Assembly (NCBI GenBank): GCA_012295275.1
Contig: CM022665.1
Location: 15,417,476-15,481,475 of the forward strand
DNA: 64,000 bases
Source of the DNA: Chrysomallon squamiferum
Lineage: Eukaryota; Mollusca; Gastropoda; Neomphalida; Peltospiridae
Direction: 5' to 3'
Shown here in pieces: positions 13,201-25,735 of the stretch. How positions within the stretch are numbered: position 1 is the stretch's first letter; each line of letters starts with the position of its first letter. A model generated the notes under the pieces. It saw only the letters and a list, made by a program, of their open reading frames with translations. It did no database searches and was not told the origin of the DNA. The position numbers were made by a program, and so were the translations under genes.

Positions 13201-13441
13201 AATGAAAGAAAAAAGAAAACAAGCAAGAAAAAGAAACTTTATTCTGAACAAACTAAAATAAGTTTAAGTAAGGTTATTTTTAAAAAATCACTTAACAATT
13301 TTTTTAAAAATGATAAAAAATAATAATGTTAATAATAAGAAAATTACCTTGTAGATATTTGATAACAAACAAATGAACAATAGGTCTTTATTGATATTAA
13401 CTTTCATGAAAACGATTTTCTATAGCTACCGCTTGATTTAT
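13201..13441 (+). repeat. 241-bp direct duplication, copy B
   Basis: Second copy of 11403-11643, same orientation, offset 1,798 bp. It begins right after a palindromic (AAT)n(ATT)n block and ends at a TTG/ATT repeat. Confidence 0.9.
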
Positions 13442-14549
13442 CATAATTATTATTGTTGTTGTTGTTGTTGTTGTTATTGTTATTATAGAAATATTCACTT
13501 TTTTGGACGGAATATTATAAAACTGTCAGTTGTAGCCAAGAATAAACAATAATTTTCATAAGCGTCGTCACCATCATGATCATAACAATAACATCATCAT
13601 CATCAACTACATCCCACACACACATTCCGCACCAAAATACTACAAACCTAAACACTAGCACTTCCTCCACACCTCATAAAACAAATAGGAAAAACAAAGG
13701 AAAAAAAATGTAATAATAACAAAACCCGTCCTCATTATAATGAACCACAATAAAATTAACCATTCATTACATTTTACCAAGCAAAACGCTCATACCATTT
13801 CTGTCAAATTTTGAACGAAAATGTCGAGATTCGTTTCACAAGCATTGTTTTGATGTTTAACGACCTGCTTCACTATTATTTATTTTGTTTTAAAAAAAAA
13901 AAGTGAAGAAGATGAAGACTACCTAACTCTTCTTGGTAAATCATATTCAGTACACCAACTGGTGGCTTTTCAATTTAGCGGAACTTTCTGCGTCTGCAAC
14001 GAACCATGGACGATTACCATTGCGGACCTTTCATCTGCAAGACGATCGGACATCTTTGAGCTTGCTCAACAGCTACTGTGGTCGAAATAGTTTCTCTAAA
14101 CAACATTTCTGTGTGATCTGATAACAGTAATTTATTAATATCATAACAAGTTGTAGGCACCCCAAGGCTGACCTGTCAAAACACGTCTTTTCTTTCCACG
14201 TACGCTTGTATGTACGTACGTATGGACAGCTTCAAGCTAAATAGATGTGTTCGTAGTATCTGACACCTGCGCAAAATAATGTTAAACTTTTTTGTGTGTG
14301 TGTGTGTGTGTGTATTTTTTTCCTCCATGTCAGTTTGTTTAATTATTTTCTTGTTTTGTTACTTTTGTATCAATAATAAAAATATAACAATAACGATAAT
14401 ACTGTTGTTTTTTGTTTTTTTCTTTTTTATTATTATTATTATTATTATTATTTCTTTTCATCCTTTCATCTTTTTTTTCATGAATCAACATAATTTTATC
14501 TATATTTTCTTTTTCTTTCTTCTTGGTGTTTGAATTCTAATGTATTTTA

Positions 14550-14552
<3 letters not shown>
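13442..14552. other. Intergenic, nothing recognised
   Basis: Starts with a short (TTG)n. Otherwise unique sequence with short (GT)n and (ATT)n tracts. Confidence 0.55.

Positions 14553-14598
<46 letters not shown>
14553..14598. repeat. (AG)n microsatellite
   Basis: 46 bp, pure. A short (GT)n at 14293-14312 and (ATT)n at 14427-14450 lie upstream. Confidence 0.97.
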
Positions 14599-14599
<1 letters not shown>

Positions 14600-15080
14600 C
14601 AAAACAAATTCCATATATATGTATATATACCTACATACATAAAATAAAATAGCCTGTATAAATATAAAAATAAAATAAAACATCAACATATTTATATTAT
14701 CAATACATTTTAAAAAACAATAATAATAAAAACAAAAAACCAACAAACAACACATTATATATGTATATCAGTCACGTGCTTCGAAAAAATACACATATCG
14801 AAAACATATGACACGCTGATTAAATTTACCATCATCGACAATTTATACCCTGAACGGATAAAATTGTCTGTAATCAGTGACCTGCCTCTGTTTACGCTTT
14901 CATCTGATCTTGATAAATCTTGTTACGGGTGTGAACAAAGTTATAAAGCTGCGACGATTTGGGCTTTATTGCCAATTTTCGCATGCCATCTCGTCCTGGG
15001 GTAGAAACGTAAATTGGTTTGTTAGAGAGCTTGGTGTTTGCGCCTCTGAACATTATCTGTTGGAAACCATCTATTTTTAC

Positions 15081-15170
15081 TGTTATGTACATAAATAAAT
15101 ATATAAATATATTAAAAATAAAATAAAACAACCCCAGATAAATTTAAGTAAATTAAATTAAAATTAAAAT
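15081..15170 (+). repeat. Dispersed AT-rich repeat, copy 2
   Basis: TGTTATGTACATAAATAAAT and later CCCCAGATAAATTTAAGTAA match 10915-11062. It lies just to the left of the SINE-like insertion at 15.3 kb. Confidence 0.6.
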
Positions 15171-15299
15171 TAATAATAAAATAATAATAAAAATACAGTT
15201 ATGAATAAATAAATAAATAATATCTATAACTTACAAGGTTTTTCAGCAACAAATTTTAGAAGTTGTTCGTATTTTTGCTTTTTTAATGAATTCAATGAT

Positions 15300-15445
15300 A
15301 TGATAAAACTTCGTGATTTTATGTGTGATTCCAGGAACATTACGACTGTCAACATACGCAGTGCTTAAGACAGAACAGTCCTCAGCGGGTATTCGAGCCT
15401 GCCACGTCGCGAGCCACCTCACCACTAAACCAACGTGCGCAGCCC
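15300..15445 (-). mobile_element. tRNA-derived SINE, second family (degenerate)
   Basis: On the minus strand, TTGGTTTAGTGGTGAGG is an A-box-like D arm. GGCTCGAATACCCGC follows, with a B box at 15389-15399. Box spacing is shorter than in a true tRNA (about 51-57 nt), so the head is eroded. The downstream body shows no clear match to family 1. The 3' boundary is a guess. Confidence 0.55.
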
Positions 15446-15643
15446 CAAGGACATACTTTAATAAGACCAAAAATGATTTCAGCTTAGTAATAAGATTCGA
15501 CAGATTCCCTGGCTAAATCTATGATCGAGAGACACTGCAAAATAGAAGACCTAAAAACATTTTTTATAACTTCCAAATCATTTCATAAAACCAAACTTTG
15601 TTGATAATAAAATACATGTTATTAAAACAACTTTGTAAATGAA

Positions 15644-15693
15644 AAAAAAAAAAAAAACAACAACAACAAAAAAAAAAAAAAAAAAAAAAAAAA
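15644..15693. repeat. A-rich tract with CAA interruptions
   Basis: Two poly(A) runs separated by CAACAACAAC. Confidence 0.9.
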
Positions 15694-16269
15694 CCCAAAA
15701 ACATTGCATAAATATTAACTCGCTAATATTTCAAAGAATATTGTATAACTAATAACATGTTAATATTGCAAACGAGCACTTTGTAATAATAGTGAAAAAA
15801 AAGTGTTTTAAACACATGTCGAGTAATATCCAAGGACTATATGTCGAACATAAAGTCATAAACAGAGGAAACATAACATCATAGACTGCAGTGGGCTTTA
15901 CTGGTATAGGTAAAGAATCAAAATAATTCTGGCGGAAATGTCGAAAGGAATTTAGGCTATCAGTAATATTTTCTCACTTTTTTTTAATGATTCATAGCGT
16001 TATAAAATATAAAAGCCATTGTCATGCTGGTAATAATTTAAAAAAAAAATTATATTTCGACGTATGCGAATTATGAAAAACAAAAGACAATCAAAAAAAA
16101 AAAAAAAAAAAGAAAAAGAAAGAAAGAAAAGGAAAAAAAGGCCAGTAACAACAAACAAGCAATCATAATTTAGTTTTTATATGATTAAAGTAAAAAGTAG
16201 CTCAGTAGCTCGAATGAAATATTGAGGTATGAAGGCGTGAAGGATCAGACCTCATTAGCGCTTACAAGA

Positions 16270-16306
16270 GTTTTTTTTTTTTTTTATATATATATATATA
16301 TATATA
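16270..16306. repeat. Poly(T)-(TA)n tract
   Basis: T15 followed by about 11 TA dinucleotides. Confidence 0.95.
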
Positions 16307-16539
16307 CCAGCCAATTTTCGACTGTTGGTTTATCAAAGATTTGGTATGTGTTCTTATTTTTATGGGAAGGTGCATATAAAAGATCTGATACTGCTAATCG
16401 AAAAAGGACACCTCAGTGTTTGGCGGTGCAGGTTTTTTCTCTCATTATCTTTAACGTCCCTAACTATGTTTGATGTCATATAACCGCCTCTGATAAAAGT
16501 GTATCGTTAAATTAAACATTTCATTATTCTTCCTTCAAA

Positions 16540-16610
16540 ATAAATAAATAAATAAATAAATAAATAAAATAGAATAGAATTAAATAAAAGTAAATAAATA
16601 AATAAAAATA
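16540..16610. repeat. (AAAT)n tract
   Basis: AAAT tetramers, uninterrupted for about 28 bp and then imperfect. Confidence 0.9.
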
Positions 16611-18196
16611 AAAACTTAAGGGATATATTTACTTTCGAACAAAGCAGCACGTACCACATATTTTGATATGTATAAACCACGGCATCGATATTAAAATAAA
16701 ACAACCATCAGAAGTGGAAATTTAATTAAATTCTATCGTTTTCTATTAAACAAATACGCTACATGTATCGAAATAAATTTAAATAGATATCACTAATAGT
16801 GTACGTCTAACTGTTAATAAACGACTTTTTAAAACACTAAGTCTTAGCCTTATCTGTAACGGTTGACAATAAATTTGACTCTTATCAATATACAACACTT
16901 GGCAAAGTAACAGGGCAAACCACATACAACGCACTCTTTGTTCCTTCTTTATCGTAATCTTACTTTGGTTTAACAACATCGCACTCGATAGTTGTGTGAT
17001 TATGACAAATAAAAAACCCAAGAGCCTTAAATTTATAACGGTATAACTTTCGTTTGGTTTGTATTAATTGCACAGGATAATAATTTATAACGGCAATAGT
17101 TTCTTTTAGCTCGCAAAATTCCGTAACGAGGAGGTTAAAAGCCATTGCACTTTCTTTTCTCTTGAACTAACACATTAACATTTTCTGTGAGAAACCGTTC
17201 ATTTTTTACGAGTGTACATAAATATTATTGTTTAATTATACATTTATTCAGGTTTCTATTCTGTGTGTGCGTGCGTGTGCGTACATATATGTGCTGATTT
17301 TCTGTATCTCTCTCGACATATTAAAAGTATAGTAAACAGAAAGAAGACAAGATAGATAGATATACACGCATACAGACTCATACATAATTATATACATATA
17401 TATGTTTGTGTGTATGTATGTACGTATGTATGTATAGACAGAGGGAAAAAAGAGATAAACATATAGAGAAATGGGTGACAGACGGAGATATATAGAGAAG
17501 ATAAAAACATTAACTGTGAGTGTACTTGTTCTAATTATAACGTTTATTTTTAAACGTGAAAGAGTTCTTTCGTTAATAAAAATTACACCGGTTAACTTTT
17601 AGCGTCAGTGATTCTGTTCTATTTGTTTTTCTTTTGCACAGCCTCTTCCCTTAATTACACTTGTTACTGAATGGAAGACGTATCTAGTAAAAACATCTAA
17701 ATGAAACTCAGCGTACCGAGATTTGTAATTCCCCCGCAAAAATCCCATCGACATATTTGCTCTGTGTTTAGGAAATAACGTCATATCGTTGACTATGTCG
17801 GCAAACTCAGAGACGCACCTTTTAACCTCTTCCTTTGTAAGATAATTTGATAACGAGATGGGATGCATGATTATTCCTTCTTGAATAATGTGAATATGCG
17901 GATTTTGACCTGCTTGCTTGGACATTCATTACAGCAGCCACTTATCTTCAAAGGAGATATCTCAATTAGTAATATGTTGCAAGAAGAGGGCTTAAAAACA
18001 TTCCATGTTTTCAAAGTATTTTATAATTGCTTAAGGTTTTATTTAGTTCGTTATATTTGATTATAATGGTTAAGCAATTAAACAAATAATTTAAAAGTTT
18101 AAAGAAAAATAAATAAATAAATAAATAAAAAGAAAAAACTGAAAAAGAAAAGAACAAAGGGGATAATTTTATAAACTGTATTACATATACATGCAG
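16611..18196. other. Intergenic, one unassigned frame
   Basis: Unique AT-rich sequence with short TATG/GATA tracts near 17340-17440. It includes the minus-strand frame at 17605-17925, described separately. Confidence 0.5.
17605..17925 (-). other. Unassigned 106-codon open frame
   Basis: A non-repetitive minus-strand frame with balanced composition, including a stretch like SNYLTKEEVKRCVSEFADIV that would make an amphipathic helix. No family is recognised, there are no flanking splice signals or promoter I can defend, and a chance frame of this length is plausible in 64 kb. Listed as a possible exon only. Confidence 0.15.
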
Positions 18197-18211
18197 ACAC
18201 ACACACACACG

Positions 18212-18246
<35 letters not shown>
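18197..18246. repeat. (AC)n microsatellite
   Basis: AC dinucleotides with one GCTC interruption. Confidence 0.97.
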
Positions 18247-18249
<3 letters not shown>

Positions 18250-18954
18250 CTTGATTATGACTACAACAAGCAAAATGATAATATTACAAGATGGGTGAAA
18301 GAGAGCACGGAATGAAACGGAAAGTCAGTTTCCTGCATTGTCGAAATATAATTTCCTATTCATATTTATTACATTATGTCATTAGATCAAATTAAACAGC
18401 CGATTTTTAATAATGACTGACTGATATAGAATTTATAAAAATAGTTATAAGAAAAGAAAGTACTGAAGTTACGATGAAACACACTCAGATATAATATATG
18501 GACATGCTGACAGAAAGTATAATGAGACAAATAGTCAGACAGAGAAAATAAAAGATGTGACAGTAGATACATTTTCTTTACGTCCGTCTGTTTGTCCCAG
18601 TCTGTTTGTCCCTCTGTCCTCCCGTCTCTCTCTCTCACTCACCTCCCCCCCAACATAATTACACACACACACACCAAAATACATAAACTTTGACGCACTT
18701 GAAAACCCTAACCGTTCTGTTGAGATGGAAACAGTTATTACCGTGGCATTCGCAGTGTTTCAGATACGCAAAACACGAACATATATTTAACCCTGTACCA
18801 AGAAAGAAACATCAGATTGCCAGATAAAGAAACACAACGACCACACATGATTACAGATGAACTAGCTGCAAGTGCAGCAAATTGCATAACCAAACATTTA
18901 TTTTCATTGCTTTTGTCGTCATTGTAAACTGAGTTGGAAAAACGAAAATAACCT

Positions 18955-18958
<4 letters not shown>

Positions 18959-19028
<70 letters not shown>
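18959..19028. repeat. (AG)n microsatellite
   Basis: 70 bp with a single phase slip near 18985. An (AAT)n tract follows at 19083-19119. Confidence 0.97.
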
Positions 19029-19030
<2 letters not shown>

Positions 19031-19119
19031 GGGGCAAATAAAGTTCCAGTCATAGGCACCGTTTTGAAAAAACCAACAGAAAAATAATAAAAATAATAAT
19101 AATAATAATAATAATAATA

Positions 19120-20759
19120 TACGACAAAAGTGAAACAGAAAGGAAACAATTCTTAATTCGTGCACCTGTTGAAAAGTAAATGTGTGAAATCGGCAACCCC
19201 ACTGTAGTTGCTGATGGAGTTTTAAAATTAATTAATTAATGTATTTATTCATTAAATTTATTTTACTTTAAACTTAAACCATCACACACATTTTTGTTTG
19301 ATTGTTTCTGTATTGTACAGACGATTTCCGTTTTACTTGACAACCAAACACCAATTCTGCAGACACTCGTCTCGTCTTTAACCTGACTTCATCATCCGAG
19401 CAGACAGGTAACCAAAACTAGATCTGGCGAAAAAGAGTTGTTGATTCCTTCACTGATAGAATCTTTCATCATTTCATAGCCGTTGATGGGAGAAAAAAAT
19501 TAGTCTGTTTGCGTTTCTGCTAGATGTTCATACACCTGTTGTATGAGTTATCGACCAGATTATAATTTCAATACCACCACCCTGCAGCTTGCAGAAAGTT
19601 TGATTCCGGGTGACCTCTTGACCTCCGGTGTGCACGTTTCTCATTCGCCTCTTTGGTTTAATGTGTTAACGTCGTGAATTCATTTTTTTTTTTTTTTTTT
19701 TTTTTTTTAACTTTCTCTTTTACTGACGATGCTTGCAAGCAAATGCAGAAGGTTTTAAAAATGGGAAACAGGAAAATACAACGAAAACAACAACAAAAAA
19801 GATTTAAAAAAACCCAACCAACTTCAACAAATTTTCGCCCTAAACTAAAACCCATACCTCTCAAGCGACAAAATATACAAATAAACATGATTTATTTCTG
19901 GTTTTTATGATGTAACCTATTTGTCAGAATCCTGGAAGTAACTAATAACATATTCTCTTCGGAAAAAAACTTTACACACATAGAGACATATTTATATATG
20001 ATATCGGGAGTATGGAAAAGAAACTTATTCGTATTTATAAATATCTTCTGAACAAGTTCGCCTTTTTGCAAGGATTTGTATGTCGACAAAAAACAAGCAA
20101 AGCAAAGCAAAACAAAACGAAACAACAACAACAACAATAATAATAATAATAAAGAAAAAGAAGAAAAAGTTACCTTAAATTAAGAACCAGTGGTTTTGTT
20201 AGACCCTTTTTAATTTCTAACAGATTTCTTTTATATCATAATTTGATTCACAACACACAACAGTTGTAGATATTTCTGAAATTGTTATTGCGTAACGTAA
20301 TACAATACAAATGAAGTCATGTAACTGTTCACTAGAGTTTGTGCAGGAAATTCTATTTATCCGTCCAGTAAACAGAAATATTCATTTAATTGTACTGAAG
20401 CAGGACACATGTACAGCACTGCAGACCAATGCTAGACACATTCTGTAATTGGCGGAAAGAAATTAACCGATAAATGTCGAGGAACAGAAACGAAAATGGG
20501 AGGTAGGAAGATTAGAGGTACTTATTTAATCAGTGGCTGTTGTGTGTCAAAATATGTTCGCTGTCAAACGGTTTAGCTGTCTGTGCATGGGAAAGAGTGA
20601 GTTAATATATATATTTAATAAAAACATTCATTTTGATTTTATTACTGGTTGCTGGCTGTGAAATTCATGGTTTTGTAATAAGTCTGCAAGAAGAAACTAG
20701 CTGCCATTTTGTGAGTTTGTGTGGTAGTGTATCGCTGCCTCTTCACAAATGAACAGTTT
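19120..20759. other. Intergenic, nothing recognised
   Basis: Unique AT-rich sequence with a poly(T) run (about 19683-19708) and CAA/AAT triplets near 20122-20152. Confidence 0.55.
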
Positions 20760-21245
20760 TCCACTCTTTTACTGGGGCTTTGGTTCATCCTGATCCTGGG
20801 CTTTGGTCCATTCTGGTACTGGGCTATACAACGATTCATAAATATCCTCCGTCGAAACCTATTTAACATGGTAGCGTATTGCACCGCTTTAGATATGAAC
20901 TTGCTCATCCTGTTTTGTTGGTCTCTAGTCTATTCTGCTACTGGGATAAAGGACGTCTCATTATATGGTTAAAATGCCGAGATATTTATTGTTTGTCATA
21001 ATGTTCCTCTCCAGAATTGTGCTAAATGCGTCACCAAAACCGCGCTAAATCCATCTCTGAAACAGAACTAAGTCCTATTCTAGATCCAGGCTACAGCCAT
21101 CTGTAGAATAAGCCAACAGCCTATTTTTTACAATGTAATAACCTGTTTTAGACAACAATCTATTGTACTACTGAGTAATAGGCCATTCTAGAAAAGGACA
21201 AAATTCTTTTCTTATAATCAGTTTTGCTTGCCCCAGTTCTGAACA
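20760..21245. repeat. Weak degenerate minisatellite region
   Basis: GGGCTTTGGTTCATCCTG is repeated as GGGCTTTGGTCCATTCTG about 25 bp later (20775-20825). Farther right, loosely related units built on GCTAAAT, CATCTCTG and CCTATTCTAGA recur at ~30-bp spacing. The period is unclear beyond 20830. Confidence 0.4.
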
Positions 21246-21784
21246 GCAGTCTGCTTTGGAAAATGTAAGGTAATGAATTTGTAGTCACAACACAGGAGTT
21301 GAGAGGAGAGAAAGCTGTCTAAAACCGTAAACAAAATATAACACAGAAGAAGAACTTGTTACTAATGATTGTTATATATCATGTTTTACACGGTGCTTTA
21401 CTTTTAACTCTACTTCAGTGTTTTCTTTTTCTTTGATCATTCTTTGCTAACTACATCTTCCTACAGAGGCGTTTCCCCTCCCTTCTCTGTCGTGTGACAG
21501 GTTTTAGAGCTGTTGAAGAAACAATCCTCACGTCCTTGCCGATGGTCATTTTAATACAGATAATTCTAAAATGTAATTTTTGTGGATTACTCCTAGACGT
21601 TAGACGTCAGAGACATGTATGTGTAAAGCATTATGTACAGTGTCAGAGATGGGAAAGTAATCGGCAAAATGAACACTTCAGATGTAAACTGTTTGTTAAA
21701 GTAGACCAGTGTGTTAGTGACATGTAATGATGTTATAAATATCACCCACACATTTTAGGGCGTGAAATAGATTTCTAGTTGGGT

Positions 21785-21915
21785 TTTTTAGATTCCCTCT
21801 GCTTTAGCCCCCCCCTTTGGTCTATCTCCCCTCAGCTTTAGTCCCCCTGCTAAACCACCTCTGCTCTTGTCCCACTCTACTTTAGCACCCCTGTGCTCTA
21901 ACTTCCCACAACTCT
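21785..21915. repeat. C-rich degenerate tandem repeat
   Basis: CTCTGCTTTAGCCCCC, CCTCAGCTTTAGTCCCCC, CTCTACTTTAGCACCCC and related blocks recur at ~25-50 bp spacing. This is locally C-rich on the plus strand, in contrast to its surroundings. Confidence 0.55.
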
Positions 21916-22244
21916 AACGTCTGACATTTCTTTGCAGTCAGAATATTTCCTTCATTTGTCCTGCCTTCACGTTTCTTCGCTAATGACGCTGATATTCACA
22001 GCAACGGTACAGATAAAACTTAGTTCAGGTTAAAGCACACACCTCTCTATGACACTACGATTTATCATCATTAAAGGCAGTGAGTGTAATACAAATTAGC
22101 TGCACATCAGTCTGTAACATGCTGATGTTATCTTCGTTTTATTGATGGTCTCTATAAGGCTTTAGCTTAATGTGTATGATACACAATTCCGTACTATTAA
22201 CGTATTAAACGAGCACCTCTCTCTCTTTCTCTGTATAATTATGT

Positions 22245-22246
<2 letters not shown>

Positions 22247-22280
<34 letters not shown>
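22247..22280. repeat. (GT)n microsatellite
   Basis: About 17 GT units. Confidence 0.95.
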
Positions 22281-22283
<3 letters not shown>

Positions 22284-23804
22284 TGTTTTCAAAATAATTG
22301 TAGTAAAAAAATATAGTTTAACAAAAGTTAAGAAGACATAATTTGAATAAAAAATTAATAATACAAACAATACTCTAAAATATATATATATATTTTAAAA
22401 TTAAAAATTACAAAATTAAATTAATAAATAACGATATAGTCCAAATTTACTGGTAGATAATATTTTGAAAATGATAACAATAACCATACATCTTGTTTGC
22501 TTCACTGAGATTAACAAACTAAATATGACCGGTCTTCGCGCTACCGCCTGGCCTAACAAACAGAAGTGAACAGGCGATACGATATCACATCAGAACGTCT
22601 TCAAACATTTTTCAATTGCTTCGATACAGCGTGCACACTCCCTCTCGTCGCCTTGTGCTTACACCTTTGCCCTCTTGTGGACTCAAAATGTGCCAACTGG
22701 CACGATACGAACGCGAGCGGATGCACACTGAAAAAAGATAACGTGACCCGTGCAGATAACCCGACGCGCAGAGCCGGTCACAATGGGAAAACTAAAACGT
22801 TTTTAATCTCAGACATTGTTTTCTGAAAGACTACGATTGCGAGACCTCCAGCTCACGAATCTGAACGACCGAGTCGTTGTTCGAGTCGTAAGGGGTAACA
22901 GGATTCTTTGCGTTTTAGCTATGGTTGTAGGTTTTCTTCAAAAGACAAAAAAAATCGGCCTGAAGATACAGTTTCTGTGATTGCATGTTTGTACTAAATA
23001 AATTCGAAATTCAACCGTCAACAGTTTATTTTGGAGCAAATATTTGAAGAAAACAACAATGTTGGGAGTTATTTGCTTTTACGCATTTTTGGAGATAGTC
23101 TGTATGCGGTAATATGTTACATAACACCACGGGGGTCTTTGGGATTTCGTGAGAAATATGTAATTAAAAGACCACGCCCGTTGACAAAATATGTATATCC
23201 CATAACAGAAGGAAAACAATTCCTGTTATCTGCATTTAGCGATCACAGCGATAAATAGCCATCTTCATTACATATTTTTACAGAATTATTTTTCATAATA
23301 ATCCTTTTTATTGAAAAAAATAAAATAAATAAAAAATAGATCCTTTTTTGGCGGTCCCCGTAACTGCAAATGTTCTGCGGCCGTATTGATTTCAAATATT
23401 CAGTCCGTTATTTTGAAGTCAAATTTACCGCAAAAATTCTGTTCATTAATATGCAGACATACTAAACGTAAAAATTTGCAAGGCTTTCTCAATTAAATGT
23501 ATCAGAAAACAAGTTTTGGATGTCAGTAAAATATGTCCCCTGGCTATAGCCCACCTGCAAAGATGAAAGAAAATAAAAAACCAGTTACTCAAGTTATCTA
23601 ACACTGACAAGTCTTTGATTTGTCAACAATAAACATTTAATTATTTAATTTACGAGGCCATTCTGATGCCAGTATTTCTGTGGAATGTGCCTTTCTCAGT
23701 TTCTGTGTGTGTGTGTGCATGTGTGTGCGTGCGTGCATGCATGCGTGTGTGTTTGTGTGTGTCTCTTTGCGTGTCATTCTATTTCTGTTTCTCATTAAGT
23801 CATC

Positions 23805-23810
<6 letters not shown>
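22281..23810. other. Intergenic, nothing recognised
   Basis: Contains a CpG-richer segment (about 22520-22900) with an 86-codon frame lacking any recognisable domain. The rest is AT-rich. Confidence 0.5.

Positions 23811-23892
<82 letters not shown>
23811..23892. repeat. (CT)n microsatellite
   Basis: 82 bp, pure, preceded by a GTGTGC-rich stretch (23705-23765). Confidence 0.97.
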
Positions 23893-23894
<2 letters not shown>

Positions 23895-24599
23895 TCTTTC
23901 TCTCTCTGAAGATGTGGTATGCGAGCAATTATATAAATAAATTTAGTTTTATTTAACGAATTTTAGTTAAATAATAGTAATGTTATCAATATCTTTATTA
24001 TCTTTATCATCAGCTCTTACTTTTCTTCTTCTTCTTCTTCTTGTCGTTTTCATCATTATTAAACAGACCCTAAGCAAGCATACACAAACCAAAATCAGCT
24101 TTACCCTTCCTTTATGTTCATTAACATACACCAGTCTTACACATCAACAACAACACTATACGTTGTTTTTCAGTCACGATAAAGAGGTCTTTAATAACAT
24201 CCACACCTCTGCTTAATCAACAAGTCACATTATACTTGGCTGAATACGACTGGAATTTCGGTTTTCAGGATCAGCTCAGTTTTAACGACACTCACGTCTC
24301 TGTGTTCATTGTCATAAAAACACACACGAGAATACTCATCTGTGTTAATAAGCCCAATGAAAACAGGTTTATTTTTGTTATTTTCTTATTTTCGTATCTG
24401 ATGACCATCCGACCTCCGGGTAATTTAGATATTTATCTATCGCCAGAAAGGTGATGTTTTCAGGTACGTGTTTAGTGTTAAAGTACCAGATTTCACGATA
24501 ACTTTTAAATACTGGGAGTGAAAATCCAATACTACTTTATAGCGACAAGATGACTTTTTGATATTGTTTATAAACTTATCTAATTTCTGAGATGGTTTC

Positions 24600-24850
24600 T
24601 GAAAGTCGAACACTATTAACGCGCCTATAGAATGACTTGTCGACATTTTATTATTATTTAGAGTATCCGATTTTTATGCATCGATAGTTAAAATTCAAGA
24701 ATATTAATGCGCCTTTATAATGACTCTATCTACATTGATTACCGTTTATACATATCTTGACTGAAAGTCCTTAACTATTAACGCGCCTTTAGAATGACCT
24801 GTCGACATTTTATTACAGCTTAGAGAGTGTCTGTTTTTACGATGACTTAC
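24600..24850. repeat. Three-unit degenerate tandem repeat, ~75-90 bp
   Basis: ATTAACGCGCCTATAGAATG recurs in variants at about 24615, 24703 and 24777. In the first and third units it is followed by CTTGTCGACATTTTATTA or CCTGTCGACATTTTATTA and then a TTTTTA-GATG/ATGC segment. Confidence 0.65.
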
Positions 24851-25514
24851 TGCGGCTTGCAGAGCTGTTAAAGCTGACTCGATTACTATCGTATAGTCAG
24901 CATTTAGGACAGCGGCATTGTCGAATTCAGTTTCAACATGGGGCTTTATAGGAATTATATTTTATTGATGTATTAACACAAATGAATTGAGCACAAATCG
25001 TTCAATTAATCCCACACTATTTTACATAATTTTCGCATTTCATATAATGAACATTCGACCCCCTTCTATTCACGGTTATTCGTATTTCAGCACTGTCCTT
25101 CGTGAAAGGTCATTTTTAGGGTCATTCCAAAATAACAACAACATAGCAGCCGTGAATTTATTTTAGGTGTGCAAAAATAAAAATATGGTGAGCAATAAAT
25201 TAACAGGGGGAGAGATGACTGGTGCATACCATAGATCAGTATATAAGAAAACAATATGTAAAACGTACACCCTTGGTATTGCGACCGTCTTTTAAAAAAA
25301 AGCTGACACTGCGAAACAAGAAGAATATTTTCGCACTCTTCAAACTCATATAAAAGACAGCGAATGCAAGCATGGCCTGATTTACGTATAAAGTTACTGC
25401 TGAGGGCTTCAAATTACAGGGGATTTATTTTAATTTCAGTTATTTCACAATATTATTCTCTGTTGACATTAACGAAAAATTTAAAAAACCCAAGTCTTGT
25501 TATACAGGGTCTTT

Positions 25515-25735
25515 AATGTTTTCCATAGTTCAGGACCTCAGAAAACCTAAATCCGGCCTCGACTAAAGACAGAACTGCACGTGTGGGAACGGGAAATAGC
25601 TGTGAGAAAAACTGGAAGGAAACAATAAATAGCTCTACAAGTACACATGGTGGGACTGATCCAACGACCTGATATTCCTGAGGTGAGCGATTTAACCTCG
25701 CAAAACCGCGGCTTCCTGTACAACACGACACTGAT
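25515..25735 (-). mobile_element. tRNA-derived SINE, third type (degenerate)
   Basis: Minus strand: a GCGAGGTTAAATCGC D-arm-like segment (about 25687-25701), a CTCACCTCAGGAATATCAGG anticodon/variable region, then GTTGGATCAGTCCCACC (25649-25665), which resembles a decayed GGTTCGATTCCCACC B box. An A22 run at the head side is genomic. Body and tail limits are uncertain; the final stretch ACATTAAAGACCC may be part of the tail. Confidence 0.5.

Noticed and set aside
20721-20972. 83-codon hydrophobic frame resembling a small membrane protein
   Set aside because: It overlaps a degenerate tandem repeat (GGGCTTTGGT-like units) that accounts for its W/F/L-rich pattern.
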